Shown: positions 1-8,214 of the stretch, in pieces
How the letters are laid out: each line of letters begins with the position of its first letter
How positions within the stretch are numbered: position 1 is the first letter of the stretch
DNA from: Aneurinibacillus thermoaerophilus
GTDB taxonomy: Bacteria > Bacillota > Bacilli > Aneurinibacillales > Aneurinibacillaceae
Assembly (NCBI RefSeq): GCF_900099925.1
Contig: NZ_FNDE01000018.1
Location: forward strand, 1-62,398
Reading direction: 5' to 3'
DNA length: 62,398 nucleotides
The notes under the pieces: generated by a model
What the model was told of the DNA's origin: nothing
Seen by the model: the letters and a program-made list of their open reading frames with translations, nothing else
Databases searched by the model: none
Program-made: the position numbers and the translations under genes

Positions 1-43
1 CCGGTGTAAAACCATGTGCTTGTGTTACGACAAGTTTTCCCAT
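1..43 (-). CDS. 5' end of an unidentified gene, cut by the window edge
   Basis: An AGGAG ribosome site (complement of 53-57) stands 9 bases before an ATG at 43-41. The frame stays open to the edge and starts MGKLVVTQAHGFTP. An alternative ATG four bases earlier gives another frame (MYGKTCRN), so the frame is not certain. Too little remains to assign a family. It lies on the same strand as, and downstream of, the glycosyltransferase gene. Confidence 0.35.
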   Translation of the reverse strand, partial: MGKLVVTQAHGFTP

Positions 44-176
44 ACATTCCGACTCCTTTGAAATTTTTATAGGAATCAGTATGGTAAAATTTTTCTAGTT
101 AAGACATCAATTCAGATCTATATAGAAAGAAAAAGTGGCCGCTCTACAGCTATTGCATAAAAAGCGTAAAAGAAAG

Positions 177-1349
177 CTATATCTGTTTAATAGTAAGATA
201 GGTGTCAGGACAATTACGAGCGGACCCTACCATATTGATGTTAAGAAGATCCAGCACTGACCTTGCCGTTGCCAGCGGATCGATCGTTTGCCAAAACAGC
301 TCCATATGCTGTTCCAAAAAGGCAATATCCTGTGGACATTTTAATAGCTTATGCACCCACTCATCCACTTCCTGTTCCGCATCAATCCGCACTGCCAGCT
401 TATGTTTCGTCAGAAATTCACAGTTATTTTCCTCATGCCCGGGAAGCGGCTGATAAATAAACATGGGAAGCTTCTTTGCCAGCGCTTCAAAACAGGTGAT
501 TCCGCCGGCCTTCGTAATCAGCCCATCCGCGGCATCCATCCACTGGCTGATACTTTCAACGAACCCAAGGATATGAATATTCGGATGATGAAAATTTTTA
601 TCTTTATACAGCGCCTGCTTCAGGCTATCATTATAGCCTGTACAAATAACGAGCTGCAGGGATTCTCGCCATTTCAAAAGAATATGGGCCAGGTGTTCAA
701 TCCCCCCGAGCCCCAATCCTCCGCCCATAATCATAACCGTTGGCATGTCCTTTATGCCGAGCGTGTGCCGTACCTCCTGCTTATTACGCTTCATACGAAA
801 ATCTGATGTAATAGGGAGCCCGGTAATCATCACTTTCTCTTTAGATATGCCCATACCAATAAGTTGGCGGTACACTTCATCACTAGATACAAGATAAAGA
901 TCGACTTCAGGCTGCACCCACACCCCATGCGCATAAAAATCCGTAATAATCGTGCACAGAGGCAATGGATATCCTAAACGCTTCAAACGGGATACCGAAG
1001 AACTGCTGAAAGGATGGGTGCAAATAATCAGATCCGGATTAACGCGGGCAAAAACGTCTTTAATCGTACGATGAAGCACTTGATAGATAAACGATTGTTT
1101 CCATCCAGAAATCGGCTGATTCTGTTTATAGTTGTATACTTTGCGCCACACAGAGGGGTACCGGGTGATCATTTTCAAATAAAATTGGTACACTAGCTTC
1201 GCAGCAAAAGGATGAAGCTCCTGCCCAAGTTCCAACACCTGCGTATGCACGGAAGGGTCCAGTAATGAAATCCCCTGCACCAGTGCTTCCGCCGCTTTCG
1301 TATGACCTGTTCCTACTGCTTCGGATAAAATAAGCACTTTCTTTTTCAA
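177..1349 (-). CDS. Diacylglycerol glycosyltransferase, MGDG synthase/UgtP type (GT28)
   Basis: A 390-aa cytosolic or membrane-peripheral enzyme expected to transfer a sugar from a UDP-sugar to diacylglycerol, making glycolipids that can anchor lipoteichoic acid. The N-terminus (MKKKVLILSEAVGTGHTKAA) is the MGDG-synthase N-domain with its G-x-G-H loop. The C-terminal half carries the GT28 signature (VMIMGGGLGLGG near residue 205, then GLITKAGGITCFEALA and a PLPGHEENN segment) that binds the nucleotide sugar. Length fits the family. The start is TTG at 1349, preceded by GGAGGAATTTCTC. It follows the ABC transporter gene by 19 bases, so the two are probably cotranscribed. The sugar and acceptor cannot be read from sequence. 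Confidence 0.85.
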   Translation of the reverse strand: MKKKVLILSEAVGTGHTKAAEALVQGISLLDPSVHTQVLELGQELHPFAAKLVYQFYLKMITRYPSVWRKVYNYKQNQPISGWKQSFIYQVLHRTIKDVFARVNPDLIICTHPFSSSSVSRLKRLGYPLPLCTIITDFYAHGVWVQPEVDLYLVSSDEVYRQLIGMGISKEKVMITGLPITSDFRMKRNKQEVRHTLGIKDMPTVMIMGGGLGLGGIEHLAHILLKWRESLQLVICTGYNDSLKQALYKDKNFHHPNIHILGFVESISQWMDAADGLITKAGGITCFEALAKKLPMFIYQPLPGHEENNCEFLTKHKLAVRIDAEQEVDEWVHKLLKCPQDIAFLEQHMELFWQTIDPLATARSVLDLLNINMVGSARNCPDTYLTIKQI

Positions 1350-1368
1350 GAGAAATTCCTCCGCGATA

Positions 1369-3246
1369 CTAATAAGTGTATCTGTCCTTTTTTAATAGCG
1401 CTATCCAAGCCATGCCATATAAAACGAAAATAAACATGATAATAATCAGCCAATTCAATGTAAAATTTCCGGAAAGCGCCGGGAGTGGCTCAGGAAGCGA
1501 ACTACGACTGTTGATATTAGTAATGGTTCCACCCACCAATTCATACCCCCATTTGCTAACAGCCAAATAGAATACGCCCTTTATATAGTCCGGTTTAATA
1601 TGAACAAGCGGTACGAGGGCGCCAGATAAAATAATTTGGGGAACAAGCAAAATGGGAACAAAGCTAACCGCCTTATCCGAGGTAGACACACAGGCAGATA
1701 CAACAAGTCCCATCATTACACCCGCCAGTGACAAAAGAAAAAAAGCCAAAAAGTTAAGCCAGAATTCCGGCAGGGCAAGTCCATATGTAACAATCGACAC
1801 AAGCAAAAATGTTTGTACCGCACAAATAATAGAAAGAACGGTGATTTTAGAAAGCAGATACGGTATGACGAGCACACTAACGTATCGCTCCCGGCGATAT
1901 ATATCCTGCTCCTTGACAATTTCACGCGCGGCATTTGAAGTGCCTAACCAGATTGCGGTAAACACCATCAAGGCAACTGCATTCGACATGAAGCTGCGCC
2001 GATTTTTTTCCTCCTGTATTTTCCGCTGTATCTCATCAACCTTTCCCAAACGAACGATTTGTTGGGTAATTTTCAGTTCCTGCGTCCGGTATTCACTATA
2101 ACGGAACGTAGGAGCGCTATGATAAAAAGCGATGACAAGCAGGCAGGGAATAAACACAGCCTGCAACAACAAAATCATAAGATGTCTGCGATCGCGTGTA
2201 AGCAGTCGGACATAGCGTTCCGTAAGTACTCTCCACTGTTGGATAAACGATGAGACCCTCTTGACCCTCCTGTCCTGCGCTTTAACATTTACGGCTCGCC
2301 TGTCCCTTTCGCTCTTTGCTGCAAATAACTGGTTGTTTTTATGAATATGTCCATCTTTTTCAAAAAAGACAAATTGTTTATAAGCGGCTGCCCACCCATT
2401 CGGGGGATTTTCTCGTTCCATCTTTTGATAAATGTCTACAAACGAATCAACGGAAAAATACGTAAGCGCTTCAGACGGTGAACCGACAAAAGCTAACCCG
2501 CCTTCCTGCGTGAGAAAAACGATTTTATCGTACAAATGTATGTTGTACGTAGTATGGGTAGCCATAATAATTGTAGTTCCTTTCATTTTAAGCTCACACA
2601 GGACTTCCATGATATTCTTTTCCAACCCCGGATCAAGCCCGGATGTAATTTCATCAAGAAGCAAGAGAGACGGGTTGGTCATAAGCTCAACGCCAATGCT
2701 AACCCTCTTCCGCTGACCACCGCTTAAATTCCTAACAAGCATGGCCCGGTGTTTTGTCATCTTTAAGTCAGCCAGTACTTCCTCTACCCGCTGTTCCATA
2801 ACAAAGAGCGGTATATCTTTATGAAATCGCAAGCGCGCGGCATACAACAGCGACTCTTCTACCGTTAAATCCAAATGCACGATATCATGCTGTGGCACAT
2901 ATCCAATACAAGAGCGAAATGCTTCATACTCCTCATAAAAATTCCGGCCTTTTATCCATACCATTCCTTCCGTGGCCGGAACAATTCCGGATAGCGCGTG
3001 AAGAAGTGTGCTTTTTCCCGCTCCGCTTCCACCTAAAACAGCAACCAGCTCTCCTGGATATACGGTAAAAGTAATATCGTCAAGCAACTTCTTTCGTTTC
3101 TTTTGCCGCGCCTGTGCTGTGCAAAACGTTATATGTTCAGCCTTAAGTACGGGCATTGGACAAAAATTACTCTGCTCGGATATCATCCTTTGCCCGGACG
3201 CCGTGTCCCAAGAAACTCTCGCCGTCCAGCCATGAATGCCTTCCAT
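1369..3246 (-). CDS. ABCG/White-type ABC transporter, fused ATPase and permease
   Basis: A 625-aa half-transporter in nucleotide-binding-domain-first order. Walker A GGSGAGKST is at residues 72-80, the LSGGQRKR signature at 174-181 and Walker B LLLLDE at 194-199, followed by TSGLDP and an H-loop in MATHTTYN. A charged linker leads to an ABC2-type membrane domain of about six helices from roughly residue 355. The ABCG order is less common in bacteria than separate subunits. ATG at 3246 has AGGAGG seven bases upstream. The following glycosyltransferase gene suggests a lipid or envelope substrate, which is inference. A homodimer is expected. Confidence 0.88.
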   Translation of the reverse strand: MEGIHGWTARVSWDTASGQRMISEQSNFCPMPVLKAEHITFCTAQARQKKRKKLLDDITFTVYPGELVAVLGGSGAGKSTLLHALSGIVPATEGMVWIKGRNFYEEYEAFRSCIGYVPQHDIVHLDLTVEESLLYAARLRFHKDIPLFVMEQRVEEVLADLKMTKHRAMLVRNLSGGQRKRVSIGVELMTNPSLLLLDEITSGLDPGLEKNIMEVLCELKMKGTTIIMATHTTYNIHLYDKIVFLTQEGGLAFVGSPSEALTYFSVDSFVDIYQKMERENPPNGWAAAYKQFVFFEKDGHIHKNNQLFAAKSERDRRAVNVKAQDRRVKRVSSFIQQWRVLTERYVRLLTRDRRHLMILLLQAVFIPCLLVIAFYHSAPTFRYSEYRTQELKITQQIVRLGKVDEIQRKIQEEKNRRSFMSNAVALMVFTAIWLGTSNAAREIVKEQDIYRRERYVSVLVIPYLLSKITVLSIICAVQTFLLVSIVTYGLALPEFWLNFLAFFLLSLAGVMMGLVVSACVSTSDKAVSFVPILLVPQIILSGALVPLVHIKPDYIKGVFYLAVSKWGYELVGGTITNINSRSSLPEPLPALSGNFTLNWLIIIMFIFVLYGMAWIALLKKDRYTY

Positions 3247-3428
3247 ACTTTACCTCCTCTCTAGTATTTATTTTTTGACGTTCATTTTTTCTTTTATACC
3301 CACAACCTCTCTACGTTTATACGTTTAGATCGTAAAAAAAACGACAACAATGAAAGCAACGAAAATAAAGAACGGCATTGATTCATACAATAAAGCGACT
3401 TTATATACATACTTAAGGAGATATTGTA

Positions 3429-4658
3429 ATGATGAACCAAACAAAGAACGAAACGCTGGAATGGGGAATGATTCTCCTTTTTTTGCTCCCTCCTTTGGGC
3501 ATGGTATGGATGATCGGGATAGGACTTTATCATATATGCAACAAGCTGCTGCATAAGCAAACAATAGAAGCTCTGCATCCAACTTCCTTCTTTTTTTTAA
3601 CTTTATTTTTTTCTTCGCTTGGAGCCTGTCTCCATCTTAGAGAAGGCCTATATTTTTTCATACCCGCAATGGTGCTAGGATATTTCGGGCTATACTTATA
3701 TGTAAAAGAAGGAGATACTGCGCGAAAGCTAAAAAACTTTAGCCGGATAACCGTACTCGGTGGACTCTACATCGCTACCATTGGACAACTTCAATTGCAA
3801 AAAGGATATGTATACGGAGGAAGCTGGTGGCTTGGCATGCTCACCGGCCTTATGCCGCTTGGCTTAGAAGAGAAACATCGCTTGTTCGGCAGCGCCTATA
3901 ACCCTAACTTTGCTTCTTTTCTTCTTCTTTTGGCACTGGCATGCCTAATATCTGGCATATTGCAAACGATCAAAGCGCGGAAAAATTGGATAAAACCTGT
4001 CCTTTTATATATAATTCTTCTTTTTCCTATCACTCTTGCAATTAACCAAACAGGTTCTCGGGTAGGAGTAGCCATCACGATGTTGCTATTTTTTTTACTT
4101 GTCTGGAAACTTTGCTGGCAGGCTGGGGGATTGCTTATGGCTATCACCAGCGCATACCTAGTATATACTGGATCATTTTCTGCTATCATTCCACGTTTTG
4201 AGAGTATCGTCCAGTCTTTTGAAACAAGACAAGTCATCTGGAAAAACAGCATCCAAGTGTGGAACAACTCCCCTTTGTTCGGAGTAACGCCTCTTGGATT
4301 TAAAGAAGCGTATGCTGTGTTTGAAAAAACAGGAATTGCGCATGCACATAATATAGTTCTTGGTTTTTTTTGTGAATACGGAATTATAGGGGGTACCTCC
4401 TTTCTGCTGCTTATCATTACATCCTTGCACAAAGTAGTCCAAGCATTCTTTTTATCGAGGCAGCATGATGCAAAAAGCGAATTGTTTTTCTTCGTTTTAC
4501 CGGTGCTTCTATTAACCGGCGTGCTGGATCATCCGCTGATTTCACCGCAGACAGCGCTGCTCGCGATTATTCTACTGGGGAGCTGGGATCGGTATACGGA
4601 TCATATCCTTGCACCTTCCGCCTCGTTTTCATCCACGAAAAATTTACAATCTGACTAA
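3429..4658 (+). CDS. O-antigen ligase/polymerase-like membrane protein
   Basis: A 409-aa polytopic membrane protein with about ten to twelve hydrophobic segments. Features of the Wzy/WaaL superfamily are visible: NQTGSRVG in the middle, a large extracellular loop with RQVIWKNSIQVW, and HAHNIVLGFFCEYGIIG near residue 300 (the HN-x-x-L type motif). Such proteins polymerise or ligate undecaprenyl-linked glycans on the outer face of the membrane. An AAGGAG site precedes ATG 3429; a second ATG follows directly. The gene is divergent from the ABC transporter and has no glycan genes beside it, so the glycan acted on is unknown. Confidence 0.75.
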   Translation: MMNQTKNETLEWGMILLFLLPPLGMVWMIGIGLYHICNKLLHKQTIEALHPTSFFFLTLFFSSLGACLHLREGLYFFIPAMVLGYFGLYLYVKEGDTARKLKNFSRITVLGGLYIATIGQLQLQKGYVYGGSWWLGMLTGLMPLGLEEKHRLFGSAYNPNFASFLLLLALACLISGILQTIKARKNWIKPVLLYIILLFPITLAINQTGSRVGVAITMLLFFLLVWKLCWQAGGLLMAITSAYLVYTGSFSAIIPRFESIVQSFETRQVIWKNSIQVWNNSPLFGVTPLGFKEAYAVFEKTGIAHAHNIVLGFFCEYGIIGGTSFLLLIITSLHKVVQAFFLSRQHDAKSELFFFVLPVLLLTGVLDHPLISPQTALLAIILLGSWDRYTDHILAPSASFSSTKNLQSD

Positions 4659-4934
4659 AATAGAAATGCGCGATAAAATCAAGCGCTGCGTCTAGACCAT
4701 AGCCATACATCAACAAAAAAGACCCCACGACGATAATGAACCAGAACATCACAGAATTACAGCATAAAGAAAACGGTACCGCCTCCTTCGCCTCGCCGAT
4801 TAGAACCGCAAGAATTGGCAATGGACAACAGATACATAATGTTTTATAGTTAAGTAAATAATGGAAAGCAGTGATTTCTATTATATATTCCAGTATTCCA
4901 GCGCTTGAATTCCATCGTAAGGAGATCGAGAAGT
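4659..4934. other. Intergenic stretch without a convincing gene
   Basis: A minus-strand frame that could encode a hydrophobic peptide of up to 124 aa spans this gap. It overlaps the ends of both flanking genes and lacks a well-spaced ribosome site. I do not call it. Confidence 0.4.
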
Positions 4935-5615
4935 ATGCCATTTGAAATTCTTTCGATCAATGTAGGAAAACCAAAAAATGTTTTCTGTGACGGGATGGAA
5001 ATTACGACGGGAATTTACAAGAAACCGGTCACAACTGAGGTATTTTTGTCTACTCTGAATTTTACAGGGGACGGACAAGCTGATTTAGTACACCACGGCG
5101 GCGTTGATAAAGCGGTCTGTGTTTACCCTTATGAACACTATCCGTATTGGGAAACACAGTTGGGACAAATGCTTGAGTTTGCCGCATTCGGGGAAAATCT
5201 GACGGTTAAGGGAATGACAGAAGAAAAGGTACACATCGGTGATATTTTTCAATTGGGAGAAGCCGTCGTCCAAATCAGTCAGCCGCGACAACCCTGTTAT
5301 AAGCTAGCGAAAAGATACAATATAGTAGACCTGCCGCTGAAAGTTCAACAAACCGGCTTTACTGGCTTCTATTTTCGTGTTCTTCAAAAAGGATGGGTAA
5401 ATCCCGCGAGCACAATACAGCTTCTCGAACGCCATCCGGCCGGCATTACTGTCGCATTCGCCAACCAAATCATGCATCATGATAAAAAAAACAAAGAAGC
5501 CATTCGAAAACTTTTGGAAATTGATGAACTTTCTGCCAGCTGGAAAAAAACATTGCAAAAGCGCCTGAAAGGGGCCGACACCGATCCACGGAAACGCCTG
5601 ACAGGAGAAAGCTGA
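4935..5615 (+). CDS. MOSC-domain protein, YiiM type
   Basis: A 226-aa protein with the MOSC beta-barrel, found in proteins that carry sulfur or molybdenum cofactors. Typical segments are GDGQADLVHHGGVDKAVCVY, AAFGENLTVKGM and the conserved cysteine in QISQPRQPCYKLA. YiiM relatives act in reduction of N-hydroxylated compounds. The ATG at 4935 is chosen because TAAGGAG ends nine bases upstream; an in-frame TTG 30 bases earlier has no ribosome site. It has no operon partner here. Confidence 0.85.
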   Translation: MPFEILSINVGKPKNVFCDGMEITTGIYKKPVTTEVFLSTLNFTGDGQADLVHHGGVDKAVCVYPYEHYPYWETQLGQMLEFAAFGENLTVKGMTEEKVHIGDIFQLGEAVVQISQPRQPCYKLAKRYNIVDLPLKVQQTGFTGFYFRVLQKGWVNPASTIQLLERHPAGITVAFANQIMHHDKKNKEAIRKLLEIDELSASWKKTLQKRLKGADTDPRKRLTGES

Positions 5616-5684
5616 CGGCTCTACCTTATTGCATTGTTTTGGCGACTCTCAAACAAAAACGTTGAATTTGCTTCCCCCATAAAA

Positions 5685-5708
5685 GAAGCGGTTTGTGCAA
5701 ACCGCTTC
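5685..5708 (-). terminator. Intrinsic terminator of the ferredoxin/MBL gene
   Basis: A perfect 10-bp stem GAAGCGGTTT/AAACCGCTTC with a four-base loop. On the minus strand it is followed by TTTTATG, so it ends the 5742-6602 transcript. It may also stop the MOSC transcript. Confidence 0.75.
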
Positions 5709-5741
5709 CCAAATGTTCCAAACGCACTGGCCCCTCAGACT

Positions 5742-6602
5742 TTATTTGTCCATTTCCCAGACTAATGTTTCCATTGCCTTACGCATATTTTCAAAGCGCA
5801 AATGCACCCGAGCGCCATGCCCTGGGAGTATCCATTCAAACCGCTCTGTAAGCAGACGTTTCATCGAGTCGCATTGTGCGCTCCACGAATACCAGCAATA
5901 ATCTTTGTGCGCGTCCAGCTTGCCGGCTTCCCGATCCCACGCCAAATGATCGCCGGTAAATAAGAATTCGTTTCTGTATAAGAGTACCATATGTCCCCTC
6001 GTATGACCCGGAACAGGAATGATACGGAAGTCCTTTCCCCATTCAACTGATTCCATCCCATCAATGATATGTTCTGCATCCGGCTGGGCGCTTTGTTCCA
6101 AGCGATGAATAATCCGTTCCGCGGAAAAATGGTTCGCATATTTGTCTGCATCAGCCACATCGTCTCGGTGTGTCAAAAAAATATAACGAATTCCACCCAT
6201 CTTCTCAAGCTTTCTTACAAGAAAAGGAAAATATCTAGGCGAATCAATGAGCCAGTTACCATCGGGATGAACCAAAAAATAGCTGCTACCGCCAAACGAT
6301 TTACGGGACGTAAACCCGCAATAATAAATTCCGTTCGTCAAAGGCAACGGAAATAACTGTCTTGCCTCCCCTAGCCCACGTACATCCTTACTTCCGATGG
6401 CGCCCGTCGGGCAGGAAAGCAATGCGTAAAACGCTCGCTGTTTTTCCTCCTGATTCACGGGCTGGCGGGTTACAGCCGAGTAATCTCCTATTTCCGAGAA
6501 CGTGTCAGGCGCCAACTGACGACATGTATCACAATTAATACAGGCGGTATTCACATAAAAATCGCCGTCCACATTCGCCTCCAGACGCCGAGGTGTATTC
6601 AT
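5742..6602 (-). CDS. Metallo-beta-lactamase-fold hydrolase with N-terminal ferredoxin domain
   Basis: A 286-aa protein. The first 75 residues form a single-cluster ferredoxin-like domain (CINCDTC, then LLSCPTGAIG). A metallo-beta-lactamase fold follows with THRDD, VPGHTRGHM, LFTGDHLAW and ILPGHGARV. The usual HxHxDH is replaced by a H-x-DD version, so metal loading may differ from classical members. The ATG at 6602 has GGAGGGAG directly upstream; an upstream in-frame ATG lacks a site. The physiological substrate is unknown. The domain pairing suggests a redox-linked hydrolase, which is inference. Confidence 0.8.
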   Translation of the reverse strand: MNTPRRLEANVDGDFYVNTACINCDTCRQLAPDTFSEIGDYSAVTRQPVNQEEKQRAFYALLSCPTGAIGSKDVRGLGEARQLFPLPLTNGIYYCGFTSRKSFGGSSYFLVHPDGNWLIDSPRYFPFLVRKLEKMGGIRYIFLTHRDDVADADKYANHFSAERIIHRLEQSAQPDAEHIIDGMESVEWGKDFRIIPVPGHTRGHMVLLYRNEFLFTGDHLAWDREAGKLDAHKDYCWYSWSAQCDSMKRLLTERFEWILPGHGARVHLRFENMRKAMETLVWEMDK

Positions 6603-6764
6603 TAGCACTCCCTCCTTTTTCTTAAAGTATACTAAACTTTCCAATTTTGAATGTTGATTTTATCAAAATTTCTTATTTTAGTTTTATTCCTTCATTTGAG
6701 CCTCTTACCGCAAAACGAGCGTTAAAACATCAAAAGAGTCACTCTAATACAATCCTATGTTTTC

Positions 6765-6793
6765 TTGACAATAAATACGAAACAGCATATAAT
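6765..6793 (+). promoter_or_regulatory. Sigma-A promoter of the tetR-efflux locus
   Basis: TTGACA at 6765-6770 and TATAAT at 6788-6793 match both consensus hexamers, with a 17-base spacer. The operator lies just downstream and tetR starts 41 bases after the -10. Confidence 0.9.
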
Positions 6794-6796
6794 TTT

Positions 6797-6814
6797 TGCA
6801 AGTAAACACTTGCA
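6797..6814. promoter_or_regulatory. TetR operator O1
   Basis: TGCAAGTAAACACTTGCA is a perfect inverted repeat (7-bp arms, 4-bp centre). It lies 3 bases after the -10 and should cover the start of transcription. A near copy is found at 7435-7452, which supports binding by the locus regulator. Confidence 0.85.
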
Positions 6815-6833
6815 TAGATAGGAAGAGATAGAA

Positions 6834-7418
6834 ATGGATTCTAACCGTAATGATACCCGGGAAAAAATTTTACTAGCTACGATTAAACTAATGCGAAAAG
6901 AAGGAATCAAAGCGATGACGACCCGCAAAATAGCAAAAGAAGCGGGAGTCAATGAAGTAACGCTGTTTCGTCATTTCGGTAATAAAGAAGGGCTTGCGAA
7001 AGCAGCGGTTGAAAAATTCTCGTATGAATCAAGCATGTTAAAGATTTTTCAAAATGTTGAATGGGATCTGGAAAAAGACTTATATGAAATATGCAAAGCA
7101 TATCAAGAACACTTAAATAAGAATCAGGATGTCATCATGATCGGGCTGAAAGAAGCAAATTCATGGCCTGGGCTTATCGAAGAAATAGCTAACATACCGC
7201 GTCAACTCAAAGTCTTGATCATTAATTACTTTAGTAAAATGCAGGAAAAAGGAAAAATAATCAATACAAATCCAGAGGCCCAAGCCATGAATTTTATGTG
7301 GGTAAACTTCGGATTTTTTCTCTCACGCGCCCAATTTGGTGAAAACGTAACCAACTTATCTCATGATGAATTTATAAAACATTGTGTTCAAATTTTTTCT
7401 AGGGGTCTGAAACCCTAG
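6834..7418 (+). CDS. TetR/AcrR-family repressor of the efflux operon
   Basis: A 194-aa regulator with an N-terminal TetR helix-turn-helix (TTRKIAKEAGVNEVTLFRHF, about residues 28-47) and a helical C-terminal ligand domain. It stands directly before an HlyD adaptor, an MFS pump and a second adaptor on the same strand. A perfect palindrome overlaps its own start of transcription, so autorepression is likely. The last codons lie inside a terminator hairpin. The inducing compound is unknown. Confidence 0.9.
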   Translation: MDSNRNDTREKILLATIKLMRKEGIKAMTTRKIAKEAGVNEVTLFRHFGNKEGLAKAAVEKFSYESSMLKIFQNVEWDLEKDLYEICKAYQEHLNKNQDVIMIGLKEANSWPGLIEEIANIPRQLKVLIINYFSKMQEKGKIINTNPEAQAMNFMWVNFGFFLSRAQFGENVTNLSHDEFIKHCVQIFSRGLKP

Positions 7419-7426
7419 ATTTTTTT
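7398..7426 (+). terminator. Terminator built into the end of tetR
   Basis: TCTAGGG (7398-7404) pairs with CCCTAGA (7413-7419), followed by a run of seven T. The hairpin contains the last six sense codons and the stop codon of tetR. It separates repressor transcripts from the efflux genes unless read through. Confidence 0.8.
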
Positions 7427-7434
7427 AAAGGGGG

Positions 7435-7452
7435 TGAAAGTATGCACTTGCT
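7435..7452. promoter_or_regulatory. Probable TetR operator O2 before the efflux genes
   Basis: TGAAAGTATGCACTTGCT matches O1 at 14 of 18 positions, including AAGTA and CACTTGC in the same register. It lies between the tetR terminator and the adaptor gene. No textbook promoter is obvious beside it. A 12-codon frame beginning MHLLYIKIKIN (7442-7477) with a GGGGGTGA site overlaps it. Confidence 0.7.
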
Positions 7453-7557
7453 TTATATAAAAATAAAAATAAATTAAAAGTAGACATTATTTATAATAAA
7501 ATCACTCAATATTCTTATTTCTAAAAAGAAAGATTTTTATAAAAAAGGGTGGGGAAT

Positions 7558-8202
7558 ATGGATAAAAAGAAAGTAGCCCGCATTTTTATCGGCGGCATTA
7601 TTGCAGCCGCACTAAGTGTAACAGGTTATTACATATATGAAGATTATTATTATGTAAAAACAGACGATGCGATCATAACCGGTGACATTTATAAAATTGC
7701 CCCAAAAATGACCGGAAAAATTACAAGCGTCCATGTGAAAGAAGGCAGTCATGTTAAGAAAAATGAAATCATAATGGAGCAAGAGCAAGCGAACAATATC
7801 CCGGTTGATGATGCTTTTATTCGTTCGCCCATTTCAGGCGTTATCATCCAAAAAACAGCCAAACAGGGAGAAATCGTTGGGGCCGGCGCCACGATCGCGA
7901 TGGTTGTTTCAAAGAAAGATTTGTATGTAAAGGCGAACATAGAAGAGACGAAAGCAGCTGCCGTTAAAGTAGGCCAGCCGGTGGATATTACGATTGATAT
8001 GTATCCGGGAACGACTTTCCACGGCAAGGTGCAGCAAATTGAAGAAGCGACCCAATCTACCTTCTCGCTTTTACCCCCTATGAATGCGGGCGGCAATTTC
8101 ACGAAGGTCACACAACGTATTCCAGTGAAAATTGCCTTTACGGAAGGCCCTTATGATTTTAAGCCAGGATTAAATGCGGTTGTAAAAATTCATGTGAAAT
8201 AG
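7558..8202 (+). CDS. HlyD/EmrA-family efflux adaptor (membrane fusion protein)
   Basis: A 214-aa short adaptor: one N-terminal membrane anchor (about residues 8-24), a split lipoyl/biotinyl-like hairpin (KMTGKITSVHVKEGSHVKKN, then FIRSPISGVIIQKT) and a C-terminal barrel (KPGLNAVVKIHVK). It lacks the long coiled coil of Gram-negative EmrA, as expected without an outer membrane. ATG 7558 follows AGGGTGGGG. The gene ends 12 bases before the MFS pump, its likely partner. Confidence 0.87.
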   Translation: MDKKKVARIFIGGIIAAALSVTGYYIYEDYYYVKTDDAIITGDIYKIAPKMTGKITSVHVKEGSHVKKNEIIMEQEQANNIPVDDAFIRSPISGVIIQKTAKQGEIVGAGATIAMVVSKKDLYVKANIEETKAAAVKVGQPVDITIDMYPGTTFHGKVQQIEEATQSTFSLLPPMNAGGNFTKVTQRIPVKIAFTEGPYDFKPGLNAVVKIHVK

Positions 8203-8214
8203 GATGTGCTTGCA

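Noticed and set aside
44..806. Several plus-strand frames opposite the GT28 gene
   Set aside because: They lie antisense to a well-supported gene, have no ribosome sites and no family features.
4567..4941. 124-aa hydrophobic minus-strand frame
   Set aside because: It overlaps the end of one gene and the start of another and lacks a well-placed ribosome site.
7442..7477. 12-codon leader peptide (MHLLYIKIKIN)
   Set aside because: It has a good ribosome site, but the DNA is better explained by the second TetR operator. Kept only as a note on O2.
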